In this document: in pieces, positions 8,902 to 17,424 of the stretch | Numbering within the stretch: position 1 is the first letter of the stretch | Layout of the letters: every line of letters begins with the position of its first letter | NCBI RefSeq assembly: GCF_018860965.1 | Contig: NZ_JAHKQF010000002.1 | Span: forward strand, 186,001-250,000 | Direction: 5' to 3' | Length of the DNA: 64,000 nt | Origin: Alteromonas sp. C1M14 | GTDB taxonomy: Bacteria; Pseudomonadota; Gammaproteobacteria; Enterobacterales; Alteromonadaceae | The notes under the pieces: generated by a model | What the model was told of the DNA's origin: nothing | Seen by the model: the letters and a program-made list of their open reading frames with translations, nothing else | Database searches by the model: none | Translations under genes and position numbers: made by a program

Positions 8902-9042
8902 ATGCGCAATTGCATAGTTTACCCATTTTATAAGTCCAGACCAGTTGTGCTGTTGCTTTTGTCGTGCGTGATGGCTTACATACTTATGTTGGCTCAGCGC
9001 TATGTCTGGGCTTTATTGAACGTGCGTGAGTTTAAAATCTAG
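8902..9042 (+). CDS. Candidate small single-pass membrane protein (46 residues)
   Basis: ATG to TAG gives 46 residues with one clear hydrophobic segment (VVLLLLSCVMAYILML, about residues 15-30). It is flanked by a basic N-terminal side (YKSRP) and QRYVW. There is no convincing Shine-Dalgarno; the ATG sits within an AT-rich dyad (TATGC...GCATA). Chance ORFs of this length are common, so this is only a candidate. Confidence 0.2.
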   Translation: MRNCIVYPFYKSRPVVLLLLSCVMAYILMLAQRYVWALLNVREFKI

Positions 9043-9173
9043 CGGTATTATGGCGACAACCGGTCACAGAATTTACGTAGCGCTCGGTGCTTAGTTATCT
9101 TTTTTTAGTTGCTACTGCTCGCGCCTCTTGCTGTTGGTAGTGAACCTTTATTTGCATTTGTTGCTATTAACTT

Positions 9174-9191
9174 ATGACACAAATATGACAG
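9174..9191 (-). promoter_or_regulatory. Pho box (PhoB-binding site) upstream of the porin gene
   Basis: On the minus strand the site reads CTGTCAT, ATTT, GTGTCAT: two 7-base repeats 11 bases apart, 13 of 14 repeat positions matching the PhoB consensus CTGTCAT-N4-CTGTCAT. A TTAAAT that could be a -10 box lies at 9205-9210. It is 64 bases before the porin ATG, in reverse orientation relative to the gene. Confidence 0.7.
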
Positions 9192-9255
9192 TGCTGTTGA
9201 AGATTTAAATAAGTGCTTTACACTTGCTTCCAATCTAGCGTGGTATCTTTTATTT

Positions 9256-10437
9256 ATGCGTACAGTTTCAACACTTTCAGTAGTGCTTGGTCTTTATTCA
9301 ATGGGTTCACATAGTGACGGTTATGCCGATGGCTATACGGTGTCATCAGGAGATCCAGGGATCGCCATTGAATCGAATGACGGCAACAATGCCATCCTTA
9401 TACAAGGACGAATACAGTTTCGTTATGCTTCGCCCGATGATGATCAGCCTGTGATTAAGGACGATTACCTTAACGATGGCGAAACACAATTGGGCGTTAA
9501 TCGCGCACGGATAAAAGCCAAAGGACATGGCATCAAGCCCTGGCTCAAATTTTCAGCTGAATACGATATCAGCAGCAACACGCTACTCGATTATCGCATC
9601 ATGATAGAAAAGACAGACTGGTTGAAATTTAAAGTGGGTCAATGGAAGTTTGAATACTCAAGGGAAAGAAGTATTAGTAGTGGCGGCCAGCAAATGTTAG
9701 ATAGGTCGATCATTAATCGTCATTTCACCATTGACCGACAACTTGGTGGCGCCGTATATGGCCATGTTGATGCTGGCGGTATGGCAGATTTCAATTATTG
9801 GGCAGGTGTAGGTACAGGCTCTGGCCGTGGTGCCCACAGCGATGATGATCACCATCCGCTGTATTTCGCTCGTTTGCAATGGAATTTTTTGGGCAAACAA
9901 GTGCCCTTCACTGCCAGTGATCTAGGCTTTTCACAATCACCTAGGGCCAGCTTAGGTTTCAGCCGCGCTTGGAATCGTTCTCGTTATACCCGATTTTCCT
10001 CTGCCGGTGGCGGCGTTATTGCCGGTATGGAAGAAGGCACTGATGGCCAATATCATATTAAGCAGTATGCTGTTGATATTGCCTATCGATATCAAGGCGT
10101 GAGCAGTCAGGGCGAATATCATGAAAAAGAAATCACCGACGCTGCAACGGGCGAACGACGGACATTGCGCGGTTACTATGTCCAAGCCGGATATTTGGCC
10201 CATCAGTTAATACCCCAATGGCCAAAAGCATTGGAAATAGCCGCTCGGTATGCACAATATACGCCTGACTCCAGAACCAGTGTGCGCCAGTCTGAGCAAG
10301 CGTTGGCGTTGAATTGGTTTATCTTAGGCCACGATAACAAAATCACCGCTGACGTCACCCGTTTTGATTATGATGATCCATTATCAACTACCCTTGATAA
10401 GTGGCGTTATCGGGTACAGTGGGATATTACCTTTTAA
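9256..10437 (+). CDS. OprO/OprP-type phosphate-selective porin
   Basis: An outer-membrane porin of 393 residues of the Porin_O_P family. A short signal peptide (MRTVSTLSVVLGLYSMG) precedes family-typical strands: ILIQGRIQFRYA, GVNRARIKAKG, WLKFSAEYDI, WLKFKVGQWKFEYSRE and RHFTIDRQLGGAVYG. It ends WRYRVQWDITF with terminal Phe. Members form trimeric anion channels for phosphate or polyphosphate. The Pho box just upstream supports induction by phosphate starvation. The Shine-Dalgarno is poor. The frame is open upstream of the ATG but has no other start codon, so ATG 9256 is used. No phosphate transport genes are adjacent. Confidence 0.85.
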   Translation: MRTVSTLSVVLGLYSMGSHSDGYADGYTVSSGDPGIAIESNDGNNAILIQGRIQFRYASPDDDQPVIKDDYLNDGETQLGVNRARIKAKGHGIKPWLKFSAEYDISSNTLLDYRIMIEKTDWLKFKVGQWKFEYSRERSISSGGQQMLDRSIINRHFTIDRQLGGAVYGHVDAGGMADFNYWAGVGTGSGRGAHSDDDHHPLYFARLQWNFLGKQVPFTASDLGFSQSPRASLGFSRAWNRSRYTRFSSAGGGVIAGMEEGTDGQYHIKQYAVDIAYRYQGVSSQGEYHEKEITDAATGERRTLRGYYVQAGYLAHQLIPQWPKALEIAARYAQYTPDSRTSVRQSEQALALNWFILGHDNKITADVTRFDYDDPLSTTLDKWRYRVQWDITF

Positions 10438-10785
10438 TAAAACATCATATAAAAAATGACTTTTAATTCGTGGCTAGTACTTAATTATTACTTTATTTTT
10501 CTAACACGTTGCTTTTTATAATAAAGCCTGCAATATTAATAAGGTGCTTCAAATTTAACGCGAGTGAGTTTGCAGCGACCAACTATCTAATCTGACGGAT
10601 CAGCAATGAACGCAGCGTAAATGCGCTTAGCGTGTAATTTCATGGAAGCATTCAACGGTATGTTGACACGTTTATCCCTCTGGTTACCTTCCGTCAATTA
10701 GCTCTAGGCAAGAACACAACCCTAAGTCCATTGTGGGCATAACAACACGTATAAGTTCGTAGGATTTATAGAAAGGAGAAATAAG
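10438..10785. other. Intergenic region between porin and DUF4870 gene
   Basis: 348 bases with no supported gene. The first 100 are AT-rich with no clear terminator hairpin after the porin. A TTGACA near 10663 lacks a matching -10 box at 17 bases. The end carries a strong Shine-Dalgarno for the next gene. Confidence 0.4.
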
Positions 10786-11139
10786 GTGAATGAAGCACCC
10801 ACGGAAGTAACAAAAACATCAGATTCCACCGCAAAAATTGTTTATATACTTTATTTGGTCGGTCTCTTTTTTGGGATAACTGGCATCATTGGTGTGGTGA
10901 TGGCTTATATTAATAAGTCAGAAGCACCAGAGTGGTTAGCATCCCATTATAAATTCCAAATTAGAACTTTCTGGATAGGTTTCCTATATCTGTTCGTTGG
11001 CTCTCTTTTGTCGATTATTATTATAGGATGGTTTGTAATATTATTCTGGGTAGTATGGTTAATTATCCGATGCGTAAAAGGTATGAAAGCACTGGAAAAT
11101 CAACAAGCACCAGAAAATCCAGACAGTTGGATGTTCTAA
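10786..11139 (+). CDS. DUF4870-family inner-membrane protein
   Basis: A protein of 117 residues with a GTG start placed 7 bases after a strong AAAGGAG. Three hydrophobic segments (about 18-42, 58-78, 82-97) surround the conserved signature EWLASHYKFQIRTFW. The C-terminus is IRCVKGMKALENQQAPENPDSWMF. This is the layout of the small DUF4870/Tic20-like membrane proteins common in Alteromonadales, Pseudomonas and relatives. The function is unknown. It is a single-gene unit followed by a shared terminator. Confidence 0.8.
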   Translation: MNEAPTEVTKTSDSTAKIVYILYLVGLFFGITGIIGVVMAYINKSEAPEWLASHYKFQIRTFWIGFLYLFVGSLLSIIIIGWFVILFWVVWLIIRCVKGMKALENQQAPENPDSWMF

Positions 11140-11141
11140 AC

Positions 11142-11172
11142 AAAAAGGCGCAAAAGCTTCTGCTTTTGCGCC
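11142..11172. terminator. Terminator between convergent DUF4870 gene and opgG
   Basis: GGCGCAAAAGC (11147-11157) pairs perfectly with GCTTTTGCGCC (11162-11172) around TTCT. Five A on the left give a T tract for leftward transcription, so it fits best as the opgG terminator and may also stop the rightward gene. Confidence 0.85.
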
Positions 11173-11293
11173 CTCGTGTTTTTGTCGTGGTTTCGTCCTT
11201 TACCCTAAGCTAGACAGAAGACCAATCAGTCCCCTTCCCTTTACTCCCTAGATAACAACACACTGCCGATTAAGTCACGGCATCGTCTTACCT

Positions 11294-12829
11294 TTACTTG
11301 ATGGTTACCTTAGCGTCACTAACCCAAGTCTCGGAAATGACCTTATCGTTTTTGGTCAGGTATGCTCGAATACTCACCGGATCATTGTTTGACTGTTTAT
11401 AATCAAAGGTGAGTCGCCAATGATTGGTTCCCACGACCTGATAGGCGCCGATGGGTTCGATGATCTCGCCGTTACTGGCTTCCACTACGGGTTCTACACC
11501 GCTGTTGCGATCCAAACCTTCAAGTATCGGCCCTTCAAAATCTATTACCATTTTGTTAACGCCTTCGGGTACGGGTTGACCTGGAATACCTCCTAGACCC
11601 TGACGTGTGGCCACAACAGTGGCTAAATTATCTGGTTTTGGATCAGAGGGACGCCACTCAATATCATAAGAAAAGGTAAATTCATCCCCTTTTTGAGCTG
11701 CTTTTTGTGGTACCCAATAGGCAACAATATTATCAAAGGTTTCATCTTTCGTTGGAATTTCAACTAATTGCACCGCGCCTTTTCCCCAATCACCAATGGG
11801 TTTTACCCACGCTGAAGAACGTTTATTATAAAATACGCCGTCATCTTGGTAATGGTTGAAGTCTCTATCTCGTTGAATAAGCCCAAACCCTTTGGGGTTT
11901 TCATCCATAAAGCTATTGGTAGAAACGCCATGAGGGTTATTAAGTGGCCGCCAAATTCGCAAACCAGAGCCGGTATCAATGGCTAAGCCGTCACTATCAT
12001 GTATTTCTGGGCGCCAATCTTTAGCGATGGTTTTATCTTTTTCTGAATACCAATACATACTGGTTAAAGGTGCAATCCCTAAACGTTCTACATCTTCACG
12101 CATGTATAAATTGGCGGTGACCGATGTGATATGGCCTTTGGCTTTTTCGTTGTCCTTAGCTAACCCAAAGCGATACGCACCAGAGACTGAAGGCCCTTCA
12201 AGCAATGCCCAAACAGTAAGATCTTCACCTTTTTTATCGGCAGGACCTAACCAAAATGCTGAAAACCGTGGGAATTCTTCAGGTTGATTCATGCCGGTAT
12301 TGATAGCAATCCCCCGGGCGGATAAACCGTATTGCCCTTCAGGGCCATCGGTTCTGAAATAAGACGCGCCAAGAAAGGACACCCAATCTGGCTTCATTCC
12401 AGGGCGCATGATCCTAAAGCCTGCAAAGCCGAATCCATCAGGAAGATCATGGGCCGGACTATCTTCTGGCATATCAAAAAGATCATTGGTAAATGGCACT
12501 TCATTTACGATGTTGTCTTCGTCGCGCAGGTATATTTTCACTGGTTGCGGAAAATAACGACCAGGGTAAAACAACTGAATTGGCGACTTTTTGCTATCTG
12601 CATACAGGCTTTCATCTTCTTTAAAACGAATTTTCCAATGTTGGTCATACCCGATTTTATCGATGAGGTCTGGCGCCGGAACCGTCGTAGGATGATAAGG
12701 CTGGGAAGCAGATGCTTTCGCCATTGCTTTGAGATCATCAAAGGTGAACTCTGTATTATCCATATTCGGTGCCGCATGGGCTGACAGCGAGATAGAAAAA
12801 ACCACCGCGATAAAGGGCTTTAATTTCAT
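11294..12829 (-). CDS. opgG: Periplasmic glucan biosynthesis protein OpgG (MdoG)
   Basis: A periplasmic protein of 511 residues, the same length as E. coli OpgG, needed for making branched osmoregulated periplasmic glucans. A Sec signal peptide (MKLKPFIAVVFSISLSAHA) precedes the conserved N-terminal beta-sandwich. Family motifs include FTFDDLKAMAKA, LFYPGRYFPQPVKI, GFAGFRIMRPG, FLGASYFRTDG, QYGLSARGIAINT, ENPKGFGLIQRDRDFNHYQD and FSYDIEWRPSDP. The paralogue OpgD usually carries a twin-arginine signal, which is absent here, so OpgG is preferred. The glucosyltransferase gene opgH, normally its operon partner, is not in the window. Confidence 0.85.
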   Translation of the reverse strand: MKLKPFIAVVFSISLSAHAAPNMDNTEFTFDDLKAMAKASASQPYHPTTVPAPDLIDKIGYDQHWKIRFKEDESLYADSKKSPIQLFYPGRYFPQPVKIYLRDEDNIVNEVPFTNDLFDMPEDSPAHDLPDGFGFAGFRIMRPGMKPDWVSFLGASYFRTDGPEGQYGLSARGIAINTGMNQPEEFPRFSAFWLGPADKKGEDLTVWALLEGPSVSGAYRFGLAKDNEKAKGHITSVTANLYMREDVERLGIAPLTSMYWYSEKDKTIAKDWRPEIHDSDGLAIDTGSGLRIWRPLNNPHGVSTNSFMDENPKGFGLIQRDRDFNHYQDDGVFYNKRSSAWVKPIGDWGKGAVQLVEIPTKDETFDNIVAYWVPQKAAQKGDEFTFSYDIEWRPSDPKPDNLATVVATRQGLGGIPGQPVPEGVNKMVIDFEGPILEGLDRNSGVEPVVEASNGEIIEPIGAYQVVGTNHWRLTFDYKQSNNDPVSIRAYLTKNDKVISETWVSDAKVTIK

Positions 12830-13013
12830 AAAGGGGTATCTCCAATAAATTTAGCTGCGAACAAAAACGAGCAGGCTTTGATGGATAAAAAGTATAAGGG
12901 GAATTGATGCAACCTACTATCCTCTTTAACAACTGCAATTTGCGGTAAAATAGTCTTAAGCCTATTTATTAGTAAAAAGCCTGCTTAAAGGATCAAAAAA
13001 TTGTTTCGTAGAT

Positions 13014-13037
13014 AAGGGCCAGCTAGCTGGCCCTTTT
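13014..13037. terminator. Terminator downstream of the czc efflux operon
   Basis: A perfect dyad AAGGGCCAGC/GCTGGCCCTT (13014-13036) with only a TA centre before stem breathing. It lies just after the stop of the leftward czcA gene. The T tract is better on the plus strand, but no rightward gene ends here. Confidence 0.75.
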
Positions 13038-13042
13038 ATATT

Positions 13043-16000
13043 TTAGGAGTGAGACGTCGTTTTACTACGGTGAACAAGACTGTACAAAGCCGGCAGCACA
13101 ATGAGTGTCAGTAATGTGGATGAAATAACACCACCAATGACCACTGTAGCTAATGGCCGTTGTACTTCGGCGCCGGTGCCCGTATTTAGCGCCATGGGTA
13201 CAAAACCCAGGCTGGCAACTAATGCAGTCATTAACACTGGGCGTAAGCGCATCAACGCACCTTCTAGTATGGCATTGAGTAAATCGCCATGCTTGTCCCA
13301 TAGATCACGAATAAAGGTCACCATCACAAGGCCATTTAATACGGCTACACCAGATAGGGCAATAAAACCAACACCGGCGGATATAGACAAGGGCATATCC
13401 CTTAACCACAGAGCAAAAACGCCCCCTGTCAGTGCGAGTGGTACCCCGGAAAAGATAACTAACGCGTCTTTAAGAGAGCTAAAGGCCATGATTAACAACC
13501 CTAATATGATGGCCAGTGTAACAGGCACCACAATAGATAACCGTTGGCTTGCAGACTGAAGTTGTTCAAAGGTACCGCCAAAATCTAACCAATATCCACT
13601 GGGTAACTTTACCTGCTGTTGAAGGCGGGCTTTTACCTCGCTAACGAAGGAACCAAGATCCCGTTCGCGCACATTAGCGGTAATGACCACACGACGTTTA
13701 CCATTTTCGCGACTCACTTGAGCCGGAGCAGGGTTAATGTTGATGTTCGCCACTTCGCTCAAAGGAATATATCCGCCATTAGGTAGTGCAATGGGAAGTG
13801 CGCCAAACTGGTTCACGTCGTTGCGTATGGCTTCAGGCAGTCTCACCGCTAAGGTAAAACGACGATCCCCTTCATAGATAGCGCCCACATCTTCTCCCCC
13901 TATTGCGGCAGATAGGAAGAACTGTAAGTCGGCCACATTGAGGCCGTATCGGGCCAATGCTGTGCGCTTCGGTTCGATAGATAATAAGGGCAGCCCTTCT
14001 ACCTGTTCCACCCGGGCATCTGCGGCCCCATCTACCTGATTTACCACCGCTAGGATCTGATCAGCCGTGCGTTTTAAGGTGGTTAAATCGTCACCAAAAA
14101 CTTTAATACCCAAATCGGCACGAACGCCGGAAATTAATTCATTAAAGCGCATCTGAATAGGTTGGGTAAATTCGTAATTGTTACCCGGAACGCTTTTGGC
14201 TTTATCTTCAATAAGGGCCACCAAATCAGCTTTTGCCATGTTTGGCTGTCGCCATTCACTGCGCGGCTTAAGAAGTACAAAAGTGTCAGTCACATTTGGC
14301 GGCATAGGATCGGTTGCCACATCGGGGGTTCCGATACGGGAAAAGACTTTTTCTACTTCTGGAATGTCCAAAAGCGCGTCTTCTAAGATTTCTTGCATAC
14401 GCACTGACTGGGCTAAACTGGTACCGGGAATACGCATGGCGTGTAAGGTAATATCGCCTTCATCTAGTTGGGGTACGAATTCCGAACCCAGTGTAGACAT
14501 TAGCCATGAACAGGCCGCCACCAACAACATGGCGGACAATATCACCACCAAACGAATTTTAAGCACGACATGTAAAATTGGCCGATACAGGGATTTACTG
14601 GAACGGACAATAACGTTCTCGGTTTTAGGCATTTTCCCGTTCATAAAGACCGCCACCATGGCAGGCACAATGGTTAGCGAAAATACCATGGCGGCAATCA
14701 ACGCCATGACCACCGTGGCCGCCATGGGATAGAACATTTTGCCTTCCACACCGGTTAGGGTAAAAATAGGTATGTACACCACGGTAATAATGAGTACACC
14801 AAATAAAGCAGGACGGATAACTTCAACGGTGGCTTCGTACACTAACTCTAAGCGCTGTGGTACCCCTAGCTTACCGTGTTGTTGGGCTTGGGAAAGTCGC
14901 CGCATGCAGTTTTCGACGATGATCACCGCACAGTCAACGATTAAGCCAAAATCCAACGCGCCTAGGCTCATCAGGTTAGCCGTTACCCCGGTTTGTACCA
15001 TGCCAAAGATGGTGGCAAGCATAGATAAAGGGATCACCGCGGCAGTGATCAATGCGGCTCGTAAATTGCCTAACAGCACAAACAACACGACCACGACTAA
15101 CAATGCCCCTTCCAGAAGGTTGGTCTGTACCGTATGAATGGTTTTGTTCACCAGTTCCGTTCTATCGTAAACTGTTTCTAGGTATACGCCATCAGGCAAA
15201 GAGGCCTTAACCGTTTCTAATTTTTCAGCAAATTCTTTGGCCACTCGTTGTGAATTTTCGCCCACTAACATCATGGCAATACCAATCACGGTTTCTTTGC
15301 CATCGGCGGTTGCTGCACCGGATCGTAACTCTTTACCGATAGCCACCTCTGCCACATCTTTAACAAACACTGGAGCGGTGCCCTGTTTTCCGATCACTAC
15401 CTGTTCAATGTCTGCAATGGTTTTTAATTGCCCGGGAGAGCGCACCAGTAATTGTTGGCCATTACGTTCAATAAACCCCGCACCTCGGTTATTGTTATTG
15501 TTACGTAGGGCTTGTGCTAAATCATTGAATGAAATTTCATGTTCAAGTAATTGCGTGGGATTGGGTAAGACGTGGAACTGTTTGTCGTAACCACCAAAGG
15601 TATTAATCTCTACAATGCCCGATACCTGTGCTAATTGGGGTTTGATGATCCATTCTTGTATTTCCCGTAAGGCGATGGCATCGAAATCACTGCCATCGGC
15701 TTGTTTAGCACCCGGTTTAGCCTCAATGGTATACATGAAAATCTCACCTAAACCACTGGCAATGGGCCCCATGGTGGGTTCAATGCCCGCTGGTAATTGG
15801 CTTTTAATCGCACCTAAGCGCTCATCAATCAGGTTGCGGGCAAAATAAATATCGGTCCCTTCTTCAAAAACCACCGTTACCTGAGATAAACCATAACGGG
15901 ACATGGAACGGGTGTATTCTAGTTGGGGTAAACCATACAGCGCGGTTTCAATAGGAAACGTAATACGCTGCTCCGTTTCTAAGGGGGAATAACCCGGCGC

Positions 16001-16156
16001 TTTGGTATTAATTTGTACCTGTACATTGGTGATATCAGGCACAGCATCAATAGGCAGTTGTTTATAACTCCACACGCCCACGGCCACTAAAACCAGTATC
16101 ATGCTAAGCATGAAAAAACGTCGGGTAATAGATAATCGAATAAGATAATTAATCAT
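13043..16156 (-). CDS. czcA: CzcA-type heavy-metal efflux RND permease
   Basis: The inner-membrane pump of a tripartite Czc-type metal exporter, 1037 residues, within the usual range. It has 12 membrane segments and two large periplasmic loops. The proton-relay motif reads DFGLIVDCAVIIVEN with Asp402, Asp408 and Glu415, the same residues and numbers known for Cupriavidus CzcA. This points to Zn/Cd/Co rather than the Cu/Ag (CusA) subclass. It is the last gene of a leftward operon (CzcI-like, czcC, czcB, czcA), 14 bases after czcB, under a MerR-type promoter. The exact metal is inferred. Confidence 0.9.
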   Translation of the reverse strand: MINYLIRLSITRRFFMLSMILVLVAVGVWSYKQLPIDAVPDITNVQVQINTKAPGYSPLETEQRITFPIETALYGLPQLEYTRSMSRYGLSQVTVVFEEGTDIYFARNLIDERLGAIKSQLPAGIEPTMGPIASGLGEIFMYTIEAKPGAKQADGSDFDAIALREIQEWIIKPQLAQVSGIVEINTFGGYDKQFHVLPNPTQLLEHEISFNDLAQALRNNNNNRGAGFIERNGQQLLVRSPGQLKTIADIEQVVIGKQGTAPVFVKDVAEVAIGKELRSGAATADGKETVIGIAMMLVGENSQRVAKEFAEKLETVKASLPDGVYLETVYDRTELVNKTIHTVQTNLLEGALLVVVVLFVLLGNLRAALITAAVIPLSMLATIFGMVQTGVTANLMSLGALDFGLIVDCAVIIVENCMRRLSQAQQHGKLGVPQRLELVYEATVEVIRPALFGVLIITVVYIPIFTLTGVEGKMFYPMAATVVMALIAAMVFSLTIVPAMVAVFMNGKMPKTENVIVRSSKSLYRPILHVVLKIRLVVILSAMLLVAACSWLMSTLGSEFVPQLDEGDITLHAMRIPGTSLAQSVRMQEILEDALLDIPEVEKVFSRIGTPDVATDPMPPNVTDTFVLLKPRSEWRQPNMAKADLVALIEDKAKSVPGNNYEFTQPIQMRFNELISGVRADLGIKVFGDDLTTLKRTADQILAVVNQVDGAADARVEQVEGLPLLSIEPKRTALARYGLNVADLQFFLSAAIGGEDVGAIYEGDRRFTLAVRLPEAIRNDVNQFGALPIALPNGGYIPLSEVANININPAPAQVSRENGKRRVVITANVRERDLGSFVSEVKARLQQQVKLPSGYWLDFGGTFEQLQSASQRLSIVVPVTLAIILGLLIMAFSSLKDALVIFSGVPLALTGGVFALWLRDMPLSISAGVGFIALSGVAVLNGLVMVTFIRDLWDKHGDLLNAILEGALMRLRPVLMTALVASLGFVPMALNTGTGAEVQRPLATVVIGGVISSTLLTLIVLPALYSLVHRSKTTSHS

Positions 16157-16170
16157 TTAAATCACCCAAG

Positions 16171-17376
16171 TTAATGTACATGCCCAGCACCGGATTTCTC
16201 GATGTCGGCTTTGATTAAATAGCTGTTGTCTAAGGCGTATGGGGTACCCGCTTTGATACCTGAAATGATTTGGGTATAGCTAGCATCCTGTTGGCCTAAC
16301 TCTACCGCTCGTGGTTCGTAGGAATCACCTTCTTTGATGAATACCACAGTTTGACCATCGAGTTCGTGGATGGCGCGGTTTTGCACCCGCACTGCCACTT
16401 GCTCTTTTTCAAAAATGATATTGGCACTGATGAGATCCCCAGGCGTGTGTTGTTTGTCACTGTTATCAAACTTAATTCGGGCGAGCAAATACGGGGCATC
16501 ATCCGGTCCTGGAATGATATGGTGAATTTTACTTAATACCATTTGGTCTTCTTCTACTAGTTGTACTTGCTGGCCCTGTTTAATGTGGGTTCTTTGATTA
16601 TGGAATACTTTTAGTTCGCCCCATAACGCATGGATGTTAAGTAGTTTCATCAGGGGTTTATCTGCGGTAACCTCCCCGACATTGACCATGCGGTGTTGTA
16701 CTATGCTGTCTATAGGCGAAGTGACGGTATAGCTTTGTAAACTTTCGTTTGATTCGATAGTGACGAGTTTTTGCCCCTTTTTCACTTCATCGCCAATATT
16801 GACAAATACTTTTTGGACAACGCCGGGAAACCGGGCGCCGACATTTGCCATATTTTCTGGGGATGCTTTAAGTCGACCAAAGACTTTTAGCTTTTTAGCA
16901 ATATCCCCGGGTTCTGCATAAGCCCATGTGAGCCGGTTTTTGCTGGCCATGTCATCGCTAATGGTCACCCTGCCCTCATAAGATCCCCATTGCCAGTGAT
17001 GCTGCTGTCCTTTGACCTGTACCGACAAGGTTAAATCGAAGGAATGAGGCTCAGCAATGGCACTCTGGGATTGCCAATACGCCCCATGTTGTTGAAAATT
17101 CACAACCACCGGTTCTGCCTGCAAACGTTGATAGGTAAGGGTAATATTTTCACCATTGATTGGTTGTTCATTCTCCGTTAGCCACAGGCGAAATAAAGCT
17201 TGGCCATGCTCGTGAACAATGGCAAATTCAGCTGAAACATGCTCGTCAACGAGCAATTTACCGCCATGGGGCCCTGTGGCTTGTTCGTGATGAGCTTCGT
17301 CATGATGACCGTGGTCGTCAGATCCCCACGCCGACAGTGGGAGATACAAACATAAGAAAAAGAGTATGAATTTCAT
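16171..17376 (-). CDS. czcB: CzcB-type periplasmic adaptor with His-rich N-terminus
   Basis: The membrane-fusion protein of 401 residues linking the CzcA pump to the outer-membrane channel. A signal peptide is followed by a His-rich stretch (DDHGHHDEAHHEQATGPHGG) likely to bind metal, and a CzcB-type N-terminal domain. A lipoyl/barrel-sandwich core follows (VGARFPGVVQKVFVNIGDEVKKGQKLVTIES), with no long coiled-coil insertion visible, then beta-barrel and membrane-proximal domains. The C-terminal GAGHVH adds another His pair. Operon position between czcC (48 bases upstream) and czcA supports the call. Confidence 0.88.
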   Translation of the reverse strand: MKFILFFLCLYLPLSAWGSDDHGHHDEAHHEQATGPHGGKLLVDEHVSAEFAIVHEHGQALFRLWLTENEQPINGENITLTYQRLQAEPVVVNFQQHGAYWQSQSAIAEPHSFDLTLSVQVKGQQHHWQWGSYEGRVTISDDMASKNRLTWAYAEPGDIAKKLKVFGRLKASPENMANVGARFPGVVQKVFVNIGDEVKKGQKLVTIESNESLQSYTVTSPIDSIVQHRMVNVGEVTADKPLMKLLNIHALWGELKVFHNQRTHIKQGQQVQLVEEDQMVLSKIHHIIPGPDDAPYLLARIKFDNSDKQHTPGDLISANIIFEKEQVAVRVQNRAIHELDGQTVVFIKEGDSYEPRAVELGQQDASYTQIISGIKAGTPYALDNSYLIKADIEKSGAGHVH

Positions 17377-17424
17377 TATTGAAAGCGTTCCTAGTTTATT
17401 CTGTGTACGTTGCCATGGATCCGG

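Larger units (their letters stand above)
7992..9255. other. 1.26 kb region without a recognisable gene
   Basis: The stretch between the recombinase start and the porin start has many stops in every frame and no long ORF. It holds a near-perfect 17-bp-arm hairpin (8238-8275) and several AT-rich dyads at 8865-8916: ACTATA/TATAGT, CATAAT/ATTATG and TATGC/GCATA. It also has one candidate 46-codon membrane ORF (8902-9042) and the Pho box of the porin (9174-9191). TTTAGCG recurs at about 8234, 8287, 8412 and 8572. It does not resemble tmRNA, RNase P RNA or 6S RNA. It may be decayed DNA or part of a recombinase-associated element. Confidence 0.5.

Noticed and set aside
7992..9173. tmRNA, RNase P RNA, 6S RNA or integron attC array in the gene-poor stretch
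   Set aside because: No tag-peptide frame, no RNase P core sequence, no long 6S-like stem, and no regularly spaced RYYYAAC/GTTRRRY pairs were found.
12332..12784. Rightward 150-codon frame opposite opgG
   Set aside because: It lies wholly inside opgG on the other strand; composition looks like a mirrored coding sequence and no family is recognisable.
14178..14732. Rightward 184-codon frame opposite czcA
   Set aside because: A shadow of the czcA reading frame; no independent start signal or motif.
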